64,000 nt of DNA from Cordilura impudica. Its lineage: Eukaryota; Arthropoda; Insecta; Diptera; Scathophagidae. Numbering within the stretch: position 1 is the first letter of the stretch; the number at the start of each line of letters is the position of its first letter. Shown here piece by piece: positions 1 through 10,649 of the stretch. The position numbers and the translations under genes were made by a program. Below the pieces are notes generated by a model. The model saw only the letters and a program-made list of their open reading frames with translations. It was not told the DNA's origin and searched no databases. Where the stretch lies: contig OY821519.1 of the NCBI GenBank assembly GCA_963682025.1, forward strand, positions 249,548,358-249,612,357, in the 5' to 3' direction.

Positions 1-60
1 CAAATGTTCTGCTACGTATAAACATTTTTCAATATTTTTAGATTTTTATATGAAATTTTA

Positions 61-1310
61 AAGGGTGTGAAGTTAAATATCGAAATAAATATCTGAATTT
101 TAACAGAGAATGTTAATGTTAACATTTTCTGTTAAGTACTTCACTTCAGCAAACGAAATTTTTTATTCAAGTAAAAACCAATTATCTAAATATTTTAATA
201 ATTAAATTTAGACTAAAAACATGTATCTGACAAATAATAAATTTGTTTTGTTATTATTTTGTAATTTCATATAAAAAATAATGTATATTCGCATATAACA
301 GCATATAATATTAAAGTAGCCAAAACGGTTATTTCTAGCCGACCTGAATGAGGGTTGTCATATATCAGGTGAAAGCTCCATGGGAGTAGATTACAATGGC
401 ATACTGCCTATATTCAATTGTTTCTCAGGAAAAAAGATACAAAGGATCAAAATAAAAAAAAGCAGATTTTTCCCATAAGAATTATTTTCAAGGGGCCAAA
501 ACGGTTATTTCTAGCCGACCTGAATGAGGGTTGTCATATATCAGGTGGCCCCTTGAAAATAATTCTTATGGGAAAAATCTCCTTTTTTTTATTTTGATTC
601 TTTGTAACTTTTTTCCTGAGAAACAATTGAATATGGCCGGTATGCCATTAGATATATGACAACCCTCATTCAGGTCGGCTAGAAATAACCGTTTTGGCCC
701 CTTGAAAATAATTCTTATGGGAAAAATCTGCTTTTTTTTATTTTGATCCTTTGTATCTTTTTTCCTGAGAAATAATTGAATATGGCCGGTATGCCATTAG
801 ATTCTACTCCCATGGGGCTTTCACCTATTATGTGAACCCTCATTCAGGTCGGCTAGAAATAACCGTTTTGGCCCCTTGAAAATAATTCTTATGGGAAAAA
901 TCTGTTTTTTTTTTATTTTGATCCTTTGTAACTTTTTTCCTGAGAAACAATTGAATATAGGCAGTATGCCATTGAATCTACTCCCATGGGGCTTTCACCT
1001 GATATATGACAACCCTCATTCAGGTCGGCTAGAAATAACCGTTTTGGCTACTTTAATATTATATGCTGTTATATGCGAATATACATTATTTTTTATATGA
1101 AATTACAAAATAATAACAAAACAAATTTATTATTTGTCAGATACGTTTATAGTCTAAATTTAATTATTAAAATATTTAGATAATTGGTTTTTTACTTGAA
1201 TAAAAAATTTCGTTTGCTGAAGTGAAGTACTTAACAGAAAATGTTAACATTAACTTTCTCTGTTAAAATTCTTAACAGATATTTATTTCGATATTTAACT
1301 TCACACCCTT
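61..1310. mobile_element. Foldback (FB-like) element with ~450-bp inverted arms and 9-bp target duplication
   Basis: The two ends are long inverted repeats: the left arm (about 61-510) is matched in reverse complement by the right arm (about 860-1310), both starting AAGGGTGTGAAGTTAAATAT. The right arm has a 5-bp insertion near its tip relative to the left. The flanks carry a 9-bp direct duplication GAAATTTTA at 52-60 and 1311-1319, which fixes the boundaries. Inside, a unit of about 175 bp beginning CCCCTTGAAAATAATTC is present once in reverse (about 320-495) and three times forward (about 547-700 with a deletion, 700-875, 875-1050). Repetitive inverted arms and a 9-bp duplication are the known pattern of Drosophila FB and related Mutator-like elements. 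There is no coding capacity, so it would be non-autonomous. A ~70-bp fragment of the same unit recurs near 47070. Confidence 0.85.
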
Positions 1311-1320
1311 GAAATTTTAT

Positions 1321-1469
1321 AGAAGTATTTTTCCATTTTCGTACGTCATTCCTCGGCTATTGGGCCTAAAGTCTTCAAATTTGATACCAACTTGGTCGAA
1401 ATAATTGCAAACAATATTATTCTAATTTCACCTAAGTGAATGGCTTGTTTTGTGAATGACAGTGATTTC
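1321..1469. other. Unassigned AT-rich DNA
   Basis: Short flank between the foldback element and a RepB fragment. I see no gene or repeat structure in it. Confidence 0.4.
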
Positions 1470-1535
1470 AACACACAGACGGACATCGCTACATCGATTC
1501 GAGTTGTTATAAGGAACAAGAATATATACTTTATT
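1470..1535 (-). repeat. RepB dispersed repeat, fragment
   Basis: It shares the pattern GACGGACATCGCTACATCGA, then GTTGTTATAAGGA, then a TATATA stretch, with the copy at 60940-61082. Orientation is set by taking TATATATCAGTTTGTC as the plus form. Only the middle of the family is retained. Confidence 0.6.
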
Positions 1536-1899
1536 TACAGCGATCGACATAAAATCAGTTTTGAGTTGATTTAGAGATGTCCGTCCCTCCGTGTCTATCT
1601 GTCGGTCTGTGTGTCCATGCAATCAAACTTCAAGGCAAAAATATATATTTCGATAAAATTTGCTATGTAAAATATTATACAGAACGATCGCTATAGAAAT
1701 TGGTAAAAATCTGCGAATGTTCGCACGTAACCCTCATAAAAATAGCACCTGTGGGATCGCCGTACATGACCATAAAATGCACATTATCTATCAAAACACA
1801 AAAGTAGAGATTTTTCTCCAATTTAGTTTATATATGTTTTTAGGAAAATAAGTGACTTTCCTAAATATGTTCTCGATCGGTCAATTTTTTGGCCTAGTC
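1536..1899. other. Unassigned AT-rich DNA
   Basis: No recognisable coding region. The ends of short reading frames here do not resemble any family I know. A GTCTGT-rich run near 1578-1620 suggests old mini-me-like or RepB sequence. Confidence 0.35.
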
Positions 1900-2010
1900 C
1901 TCATGATATTAACTTTTTCATAACTGGACCTACGACCCTTTCGCTAAAACCATGATATAGGGTATCGTATAGTCTGTCTAGACCGACCATAATTTACTTA
2001 CAGGCTAATC
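1900..2010 (-). repeat. Mini-me-like repeat, decayed 5' fragment
   Basis: Read on the minus strand this matches the head of the mini-me-like family: AAGTAAATTATGGTCGGTCT, the imperfect GTCGGTCTAGAC palindrome, then ATACCCTATA. It is heavily diverged and truncated. Confidence 0.55.
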
Positions 2011-2095
2011 TGTAATCAGAAAACTATTGACCTTAATCATACGCAGTTGTCCCCTCTTGTTATGAATGAAACCTTTTCATAACCACCACACTGTG

Positions 2096-2240
2096 CAGTG
2101 GATATATATCAGTTTGTCATTCCGCTTATAACGCATCGAAAAATGAATTTGCGACTCCATAAAGTATAATTATACTTGATATAACAACTAGAGTCGATAT
2201 GGCGATGTCCCTCTGTCTCTTCATCTGTCTGTCTATCTCA
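2096..2240 (+). repeat. RepB dispersed repeat
   Basis: It begins GGATATATATCAGTTTGTCA and continues through an ACGCATCGAAAAAT block, a GTCGATATGGCGATGTCC block and a CTGTCTGTCTATC run. The copy near 57806-57920 shares the first part and the reverse copy at 60940-61082 shares all of it. Function is unknown; it is likely a piece of a non-autonomous transposon. Confidence 0.65.
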
Positions 2241-3342
2241 TTCAAAAAGTCAACCATTTCCTTAGTAAACTTAGGATAATATTGTTTGACATTATTTCGA
2301 GCAAGTTGATATTTAAAATGGTATGAATCGGGCCTCATTGTGCCATGATACAGCCAAAAATATGGAAAAATTCAAAAAATGCAATGTGTTTGCTGAAATA
2401 ATTTAGAATTAAGTTCATCAAATTGTTTTGTTTATCAATAAGTCCAGATATTAATGGAAATCTATAATACTGGTGGAGGGTATCAAAGAGTTTTTTTTAT
2501 TAGTTGTTTATTTAATTAATGAAAGATAGAAGTACAAACTCCAAATAAACAAAAAGTATAAAGATAACTTATTTTATATATATAGTCCCATTATAACGAG
2601 CTCTCAAGTATAATATTTATTTATGGGTATCACCATAGCCAAATTTAACACTCTCACTTGTTCTTTTTTTTTAATTCATGTTTAATAAAAACCGTATACT
2701 TAATACAAAAGGCTACTCATTGCACTAAGAAAAATTTATCAATCAAAGATTTAATCTTAATCATATTTACCATTAAATTTATTACTACCAACAAGAAAAG
2801 AAAATCCCATAAAAACGTAAATAACTTCCAATGTATATGAACATCATATGGATTTAAAACGTATAAATTCTGAAGTGAAATTCTGAAGAATGTAATAAAA
2901 AATATTATTGTTGTAACAAGCTTTCGTTTGAATGGAAGTTTAGTAGAATCGGATGTGATTTATGTGTGTATGTATATGTATGTATATAAACTACTTACAT
3001 ACAAAGAAATTCAAACTGACAAATGTGTTCCACTATGTTTATCTTTTTTTGTTAGAAACAAAAACTGACGAAATGGACAACAGACAGGATATGCTTTACT
3101 ACTTATAAAACGTTTATGGGATATCAAAATATGCAGATTGCATAAAAAAACAGCAATTTCCAAATCAGTTTAGATTTGTTATCGAAAAAGAATATATGTT
3201 TTACATATAGACAAACACACGACCAATATTACATATATATTTCAATTTTAAGTATATTTCAGATCTTATGCAAATATCCTAAATTTTTCCTAGTTTTATA
3301 TGCATTTAAATTTGATGAAGAGTAAGTTGCAGTAAGCACATT
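2241..3342. other. Unassigned AT-rich DNA, no gene seen
   Basis: About 1.1 kb of AT-rich sequence with short homopolymers and TATATA runs (for example near 2576 and 2970). The open frames are under 70 codons, biased to Lys, Ile and Phe, and look random. Nothing else is recognisable. Confidence 0.4.
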
Positions 3343-3795
3343 ATTGGATACTAGCAGAGCCCAGCCCTCGAAATTCAAGTTCAAAATCTAGGAAATGTTA
3401 TTTTTTCATTTAATAAATAATTTTATAAGAGCCTAAAGGTATGTTAATCAATTTTAGGCAATTCACAATTCAACGCTTTTTAAATCAATTCACTAAATTC
3501 TTTATAAGCATTTGTTGGGTTTTATTAGTAAATAATTTTAAAGAAGCCCAATCAATTTTAGCCAATTCACAATTCAACACAGGGCTTTTGATATTTAAAA
3601 TAAACTCACAGACAGCATGTGTTTTATCTATGGGTTAGTAGCAACTTTAAATGAGCATTACTCCAAAAAATGTAAATCTGGTGGACAGCTAAAAAGAAAT
3701 ACCTATCAAATGAGGTATGTTTGGTCAAAATCGGTTATTAACTTCAATTTTTATATCGGTCACAAGAAATCGCCCTGCCTATTAATATTATAGAT
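3343..3795 (+). repeat. RepC dispersed repeat, near-complete copy
   Basis: It starts ACTAGCAGAGCCCAGCCCTC and ends near GCCCTGCCTATTAATATTAT. Conserved blocks are CCTAAAGGTATGTTAATCAA, GTAGCAACTTTAAATG, GGACAGCTAAAAAGAAATAC and TATCGGTCACAAGAAATCGC. The family recurs at about 4336-4812, 13886-14240, 15778-16205, 29466-29958 and 52860-53232. I see no coding capacity; it is probably a non-autonomous element. Confidence 0.8.
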
Positions 3796-4212
3796 AAATA
3801 TACTTTTTAATAATTTTAAACATTACGCTTGATTAACTTTAAAAAAATATATATATATTTGGATACAGTCTCCTTTTTGGCTTTTTAAACTTAAAATTTT
3901 TTTACCCAAAGTGTTGGACATAGTAAGAAAACCAGTACTCTGCGCTAAATTATTTTCTTAATGAAATTTCTCAAAATTTTTTTTGCAAAATATGTGAACA
4001 TTATATCTGCCATCTTCATAGGTCATTTTAATCTTTAAACAAAATGAAAAAGGTCAATTAAAATGGGCATTGCAGGGGTTCAAATATTCAACTGGCAATT
4101 TTACTAGGGGTAGCCGAAACTTTAAAGTTCATACGGAAGATTTCATGTACCGAAAAAAACCAACATTCAAATTTTCACTTGTACATATATGTACAAAAAA
4201 TACTCATAAAAA
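3796..4212. other. Spacer between inverted RepC copies
   Basis: AT-rich sequence lying between oppositely oriented RepC copies. No gene seen. Together with the two copies it could be the centre of a larger foldback. Confidence 0.35.
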
Positions 4213-4335
4213 AACAAGTAAGAAAATTATAGAAGGTCTAGCTATATCTTACCTTATACCATGAGTTTACAGAAAGGATCGTTGGTCCAACAACTTTAAT
4301 ACAGAAAATAAGCATAAACCAAATTTGAGTGGCAT
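4213..4335 (+). repeat. Mini-me-like repeat, 5' fragment
   Basis: It begins AACAAGTAAGAAAATTATAG, then retains GGTCTAG, TTATACCATGAGTTTA and GAAAATAAGCATAAACCAAA, matching the first ~130 bp of the full copy at 55047. The sequence then passes directly into RepC, so it is truncated. Confidence 0.7.
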
Positions 4336-4815
4336 TTCTTATCACCGAATTAACATTGTCAGTTTTGACCTATTTCGACCAAACATTTGAAAGGTATTTC
4401 TTTTTATCTGTCCACCAGATTTACTAATTTGCACCGTCTGGAGCATTCTTTTGAGTAAAATTCATTTAAAGTTGCTGCCAACACATACATTTTTTTTACT
4501 AAATTTGAGAATGTGTTTGCAAAAATTGTATATGAAAAATAATTTTGCACATAAGCCAATAACGACAATAACGTAATCGAATTTCATTATAATAATTGCA
4601 TACCACACGCCCTGTATTGAATTGTGAATTACCTAAAATTAGCAAATACCCTTAGGCTCTTATTTCTGCGTGTTCAACAAATATTCATAATGAAATAAAT
4701 TTAATGAATTAAATAGATTCAAAAAAACACTAAAAGAAATAAATTGAATGAAAAACTAAAATTTCCTAGAATTTGGACTCGAATTTTGAGGGCTGGGCTC
4801 TGTTAGTTGTTAACG
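4336..4815 (-). repeat. RepC dispersed repeat, inverted copy
   Basis: Reverse complement of the 3343-3795 copy. It runs from the GACCAAACATTTGAAAGGTA block to the CTCGAATTTTGAGGGCTGGG end with CTGTTAGTT. It carries an extra ~60 bp near 4680-4750 that the 3343 copy lacks. Confidence 0.75.
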
Positions 4816-5158
4816 GATTCTATATTTATATGGGGCAGTAGGTCTAAAAATGGACTGATCTTCCGTCCGAAAGAAATTAAATAAATTGTATTTTTAAACA
4901 GCTGACCATATTATTAAATTGTCACATTGCCAACGACAGAAATAACAGCTGGTATCAATTTTTAAAAAGTTGCCAACAGGTAATAAAAAGTTTTAGAAAT
5001 GGACAAAAGCACCGAAAGGTAAATAAACATCATTCTGTAGCTTAACAATAGATGGCGTTGATATCCACAATAGTAAAGATAAAAGCATCATAATTGCAGA
5101 AGTTTTTGTAAATTATTATAGAACAACGTACAATTTAAAATCAACAGTCGATCGGAAG
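4816..5158. other. Unassigned AT-rich DNA
   Basis: Contains a short 'atatggggcagtaggtctaaaaatgg' type stretch near 4837-4862 that resembles the middle of the mini-me-like family, so part of this may be old repeat. Nothing else is recognisable. Confidence 0.35.
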
Positions 5159-5204
5159 GTGATAAAACATATCGAATGGTTGAATAACCAAACAATATCT
5201 AACA

Positions 5205-6365
5205 GTATAGAGCGAGCGTACACAACAAAAGAAGAAGTTAAGTTTTTTATGCCCAACACAATCATGACTGTGTTCGTTTTAATATTTCGTTATTTACACG
5301 AACATTTTTGTATCACGTATTTTTTGTTTCGATCACACATAAACCACACATATAAGAGTGTTGCTTTATTTGAAGTTCGTGTTCTGGTACGTGTACTGAA
5401 TAAAAAACAGAACATGTACAATAAACAGGTTCGAGTTCAGTTATATTTTAAGTCGTGTTCTGGCTCGTGTATAAGAAAAAACAGAACATGTACAATAAAC
5501 AGGTTCGAGTTCAGTTATATTTTAAGTCGTGTTCTGGCTCGTGTACTAAGAAAAAACAGAACATGTACAATAAACAGGTTCGAGTTCAGTTATATTTTAA
5601 GTCGTGTTCTAGCTCGTGTACTAAGAAAAAACAGAACATGTACAATAAACAGGTTGGAGTTCAGTTATATTATGAGTCGTGTTCTGGCTCGTGTACTGCG
5701 AAAAATTGAAACATCAGTTAGCGATCTGATACACCGCGATAAAAACGATGACAATTGTTTCAACCAAATTTATTAAAATTTTATTGACCCTTTTTTATGA
5801 CCTACGTTGCAAATTGTTTACAATTGTCAAATATTCTAAAATTTTATTGGCCATTTTTTCGTGATTTACGTTGAAATTATTTACAACTGTTTTTATTGAC
5901 TGGTTTTTATTTTAATAAAAGATGGTAATAAAATACTTAATACACAAAAACTGCATTCTGCACTTAAATCTTTCTTGCAGGTTTCAATCAGACATGTAAA
6001 TTTTTTCGTTTCGCTATTAAAAGTTGCGTATTTTTTATAGAAAAACTTATTTCTGTTATTGAATTCCAATTTTTTTAATTTTCACAAAATATTTGCAATT
6101 TACACAATAACACAATACACTTATAGATCACGATCTAATGAAAACTGAACCACTTTTATTGAATAAATGACGCACGTACTCGCTATTTATTGTGTAAATA
6201 ACGAAATATTAAAACGAACACAGTCATGATTGTGTTGGGCACCGTAGAAAATTTAGAAACGCACATAATTGATATGAAAATAAAGATATGTGTTGGATGC
6301 TTTAGAACACAACATTGTGTGTTTCGTGTGTGTATTTTCTGAACCTTGCTATTTACTGCTTTTGT
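5205..6365. mobile_element. Foldback-type element FB2 with 75-bp internal tandem repeats
   Basis: The left part has CCCAACACAATCATGACTGT at 5250, and its reverse complement occurs at about 6187-6242, so the element has inverted arms. The right side (about 6180-6365) continues into sequence shared with the palindromic locus at 30185-31345. Between the arms a 74-75-bp unit containing CAGAACATGTACAATAAACA is repeated at 5408, 5482, 5557 and 5632. A reading frame from 5159 to 5776 stays open only because the period is a multiple of three. I see no transposase. Boundaries are approximate because I could not define a target duplication. Confidence 0.6.
5400..5700. repeat. 75-bp minisatellite, about 4 copies
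   Basis: The CAGAACATGTAC start recurs at 5408, 5482, 5557 and 5632 (spacings 74, 75, 75). Copies are over 90 percent alike by eye, with changes such as TCTGG/TCTAG and TTCGAG/TTGGAG. A single copy of this unit lies in each half of the palindrome at 30.2-31.3 kb, so the amplification here is local. Confidence 0.9.
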
Positions 6366-8400
6366 TTACTGATGAGGGTTGGTGACCCTTCCCGAAACAG
6401 CTGTATGACCTGTCATGCAGAATATATATCAATTTTTTGAAACAAATTTGCCAATGTTTTTGCTTTATTTAAAGTAAAAATATTTGATCTTGAGCCTGAA
6501 TAATTTCAAACTCAATCATTAAAATAATAAAGGTCGAAAATAAGATTTTTCATTTTTATAAAAAGTAATAAAATTATTTTTCCAATTATTTTTTTTTTTT
6601 CACTTTATTAGGGAAAACTGGTTTTCGCATGCAATTTTGTTAAAGAGTGAAAATTCGCAAGTGAGCATTCGAATGATCTCTCGTTATCAAATCCCAAAAT
6701 CAGAATTTTCGTTACCTTACAAGAAAATCCCAAAAGTACAAAAATGCGCACGTTCGGATAAAAATACGTTCGCTTGCGACTGCGAAAATTAGGCCCTTGA
6801 CTATTTTTGGCTCCAAGCCCCTTTCCAGAAACCCAAGGTCTAGGTTACCGTACAGTCGACCTAGACTGACTACAATTTGCTAACTGGGTTTTATTTTTTA
6901 ATTTAAAGTACTTTAGTACTTTAAAAGAAAATGTTTTGGTTTTGGTTTTGCGGCAAATTATGAAAATTTTTCAAGTTAAATACAGAATACAAATTGTATA
7001 AACTCCTTGTAATATAAACTCCTTGTATAAACTCCTTGTATAAAATATTTTATTCAAATGTTATTTCACTCAACAATTTGTTAAGTAAATAAATGATTTT
7101 TTAAAAGCTGTGGTTTTTTTGTGTTATATAAGTAAAAGATAAGAAGTTTTATTATATAAGAGTATCGTAAATTAAATAATTCTGATTTAAATTATAATTA
7201 AACATAAAATTTTTTAGCACAAAATTTATATTTTCAAATGTTTTCAAATTTTTGGCCTTCTTCTATTATTATATTATTTTTGGAGTTCTTAATTTTCTTT
7301 ATGTCTCATATATTTCTGTAAACTAGAATCGGCCAAGTTTTAAAGTCTATTAACATTTTTACTCTATATCGTGCTCTCTAACTTCATCTGGGTTCCTCTG
7401 TTAATAATGGAAGCGCTAGAGATTGATCACAATTGCTTATATTTCAAGGACAATAATAAACGATATTTTGTTTTACTTTTAGATTAACAATAAATATTTA
7501 ACGATATTTTTTGTAATCAATTCGTCAGAAGATTCAAATTTCTAAAAAAAAATAATAATGTAACTTCAAAATCTATGTTGAACGTCTTCTGTAGTTATTC
7601 AGATATTTTCCATGTAATGTTAGACATTTAATTTTAAAAAATAAAGATAAATGATAAATAGTGTTGACATACCAATTTTTTGTTTCAGATCGTGTCCGTT
7701 GTTTGTTTAAATCTAGACGTTATTTCCTTGTACCCGTTCAAAAACTTATATAATTACATAAACTGGTTTATCTATTAATATTAAAATAACAAATTTGTTT
7801 TCAGCAATCTCCCCAATCTCCCCTTAGCATAAAATAAATCTTTGGTGTTGCCAACCATCTCAATTGTTATGTCATTGTTTATTGCCTTTTATATAGAGTT
7901 ATATATCAAATTTAAAGAGTTACCACCTTATTGTATAAAATATGTGTAAAATGTTTTCTATTATACACGTTAACAAAACTGTTTGTGGTTTTTGAAAACA
8001 AGTGTTTTATAATGTTTTATTTTTAGCCACACAAAAAACGTTAATGTAAACAACTTTTTGTGGTTAAGCCAAATGTATGCATTGAAAAGCAGCGTGTTTG
8101 GTTTATTAAAATAATACTATTTTTAAATAGCCTTGCTTAATGATAAATCGACAGTTAAAATAAGCAAAATATATACTTCATATGCTCTACCATACAATAT
8201 TGAAAATATTATAAATTTAGTATATACATATTTCCACTGCATATCTATTATATATGTTTATTATATATTAAAAAAAAATTATAAAATATTTTAATTATAA
8301 AAATTAACTCGATTAAAAAAAAATTAATTAACTTAAACATGTTCACAAAAAAAAAACTACGTAAAATTGTTCACAAAAAAAATCACGAAAAATTTTCTGG
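6366..8400. other. AT-rich DNA without a gene
   Basis: About 2 kb with no supported gene. It holds a degenerate minus-strand mini-me-like fragment near 6800-6890 (GTCGACCTAGACTGAC-type palindrome) and a three-copy repeat of ATAAACTCCTTGTA between about 6997 and 7040. The remainder is low-complexity AT-rich sequence. Confidence 0.4.
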
Positions 8401-10490
8401 GTAAAATATTGCTTCCATTAAATATATTTATTTTCAATTACGTCATATTTCCGAAATGAGCTAAATCAATATTATTTTGTTCTATTATTATATCTTTTGA
8501 AAAAATTGACAGATTAAGCTCCCCTGTTGTTGATCGTGATATATATTCAGATATATATCATAGTTTTTTTTCACCTCTATATAATTTTTGAGGTTCTGTC
8601 AAATTGCTCATATGCAATCTAAATCTGTAAATTCGTATATTACAGTTTCGTAAACAGAAATCTCTCGAAAAAATTTGCGTGTAAAACAATTTATAGGCAA
8701 GAAAATATAAATTCCGGTAAAAATATCTATTTTTCAAAAAAAAATTAAAACAAAAAACCGGAAAAAATTAATAATAAAAAAATTTATGAAAATTATACAA
8801 TTTTTAATGATTTAGTGAATCATTGTTACATTTCCGCCATAAAATTTTAAATTTCACGATTATTTTTTTAATCCCCATTTAAAAAAATCATATAAAAAAA
8901 TTTTATGAAAATTATATATGAGTTTATATGTTTAAGTTAATTTTTATTATATTTCGGCCATTAAAATTTCTTTTTAAATATTTACAAATAGAAATTAATA
9001 ATCAAAACTGCGATATGAAACAGATATTAAAAAACACCGAAAAAGGTTAAAACGAATATTATTCCCATCGGAAAGAGCAGACAAAGAATAACAATATATG
9101 CTTATCCACTTGTGATGAAAAAAAAATATTTTTAAAAATTTTTGTAAAAATTTAATAAAAATAAAAAATTTAAAATTGATGAAAACTGATAAGAATTTAA
9201 TAAAAATTGATAAGAATTTAATAAAAATTTTATGAATGAGTTATTTATTTCCACAGAATTTTTTTTAGTTTAAAAAAAGTAATTGTTACAACATTTTCTG
9301 AAAAATAAATAATTTAAAAATAAATAATTTTTATTTTATTTCCGCCGTAAAATTTCCATTAAAATCAATTTTTTTTCCAAATTAAATTTTTGTTTTATAA
9401 AAATTTAAACTTTTATTTAAAAAATTTTTAAAAATATATAATTTTTAATGATTTAGTTAATTTTTGTCGTAGTAGTGTATAAACTTGGATTTTATGAAAA
9501 AAAACGAAAAAGTAAATTGTGAATTTCAGTTTATTTCCGATGCAAAATTTCCATCAAAAATTTCCGAATAAAATGTTATTTAAAGAATTAAAAAAAAATT
9601 AATTATTAAAAAAAACTGTATCTATGTATAACTCGTAAAATCAGATATGACGTTTTCGAATAAAAAAAAATATTCTCCGAAATAAAGTTAAAAATATAAT
9701 AATTGATAAGCAAAATATATGAATTCCTCTAAAAATATTTATTTTCGCAAAACACCAAATAATTTATTTAAAAAAATGAGAATTTAATGAAAAATATATA
9801 ATTTTTAATGATTTAGGTTATTTTTATTTTAGTTTCGGCAAAAAATTTTTTTACGATTTTTTTGTTTAATATCAGAAAATTTTTTTAAATTTTTTAAAAA
9901 TTCACGAAAAAATTAAAAAAAGAAAAACCAGTGAAAACGATTAATGAAAATATATAATGTTTAATGATTTAGTTAATTTTTAAATCAATCAGCCGCAAAA
10001 TTTTGTTTATTATTTTGTTTTTTTAATTCCATGAATAATATCTTTTTTTTTTAATACATTAATATATCCATGAATAAATTATTGTTTAAAAAAATTACGC
10101 AAAAAAATTAAAAATAAATTTTAAAAAATATATAGATATTAATAATTAAGTAAAATCTATTTTATTTCGATCGTAAACTTTTTATCAAACAATTTTTTCG
10201 TTTTTAGTTTAAAAAAATTTTAAAAATTTAGTTTAAAAAAATTAATAAATAAATTTATGTAGAATATATAATTTTTGATGATTTTGTTAATATATATTGA
10301 TTTTAAAAAATTAACCAAAATAAAAAAAAAATAATATTTATTTATTTATTTAAAAAAAAAATTGTTCAATATATGTTAAATATGTTAAAAAAAAACTAAT
10401 GCTTAAATAATAATTTTGCCGAAAATAAGTTTTAAAAAATTTTAGTGAAAAACTAATTTTTAATTATTTAAATAATTTCACTATGCTAGT
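8401..10490. repeat. Degenerate AT-rich satellite, unit about 130-190 bp
   Basis: Two motifs alternate through about 2 kb. The first is ATATATAATTTTTAATGATT and variants, near 8801, 8921, 9441, 9801, 9959, 10138, 10271 and 10458. The second, TTTCCGCCRTAAAATTTCC and variants, follows it near 8829, 8951, 9340, 9535, 9833, 9985 and 10163. The spacing is irregular but mostly 120-190 bp, or about double that where a unit seems lost. The sequence is extremely AT-rich, with the CCGCC core as the only GC. It reads as an old tandem array that has decayed and lost units. No coding capacity. Confidence 0.65.
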
Positions 10491-10641
10491 TTTAAAACCC
10501 GACTAGTAAGCCTAATTCTGATACGCTTAAACCAGTGGTACTAGCCATATTTCTGTGTTACCTTTAAATTAAAATTGTTTCAAATTAAAAATTTTAGTTC
10601 GAATTCTCAAGAATGAACCCAATTGAAATTTAAAAAAATCA

Positions 10642-10649
10642 GTCTACAT
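10642..10649. repeat. hAT target-site duplication, left
   Basis: GTCTACAT immediately outside the left terminal inverted repeat, identical to 13181-13188. Eight bp is the hAT-superfamily length. Confidence 0.9.

Noticed and set aside
876..1100. 74-codon frame
   Set aside because: It lies wholly inside the foldback element's repeated units and right arm; non-coding repeat.
5159..5776. 205-codon open frame with 25-residue repeats
   Set aside because: It starts at a non-ATG codon and is open only because the 75-bp minisatellite is a multiple of three. A second frame is also open over the same repeat.
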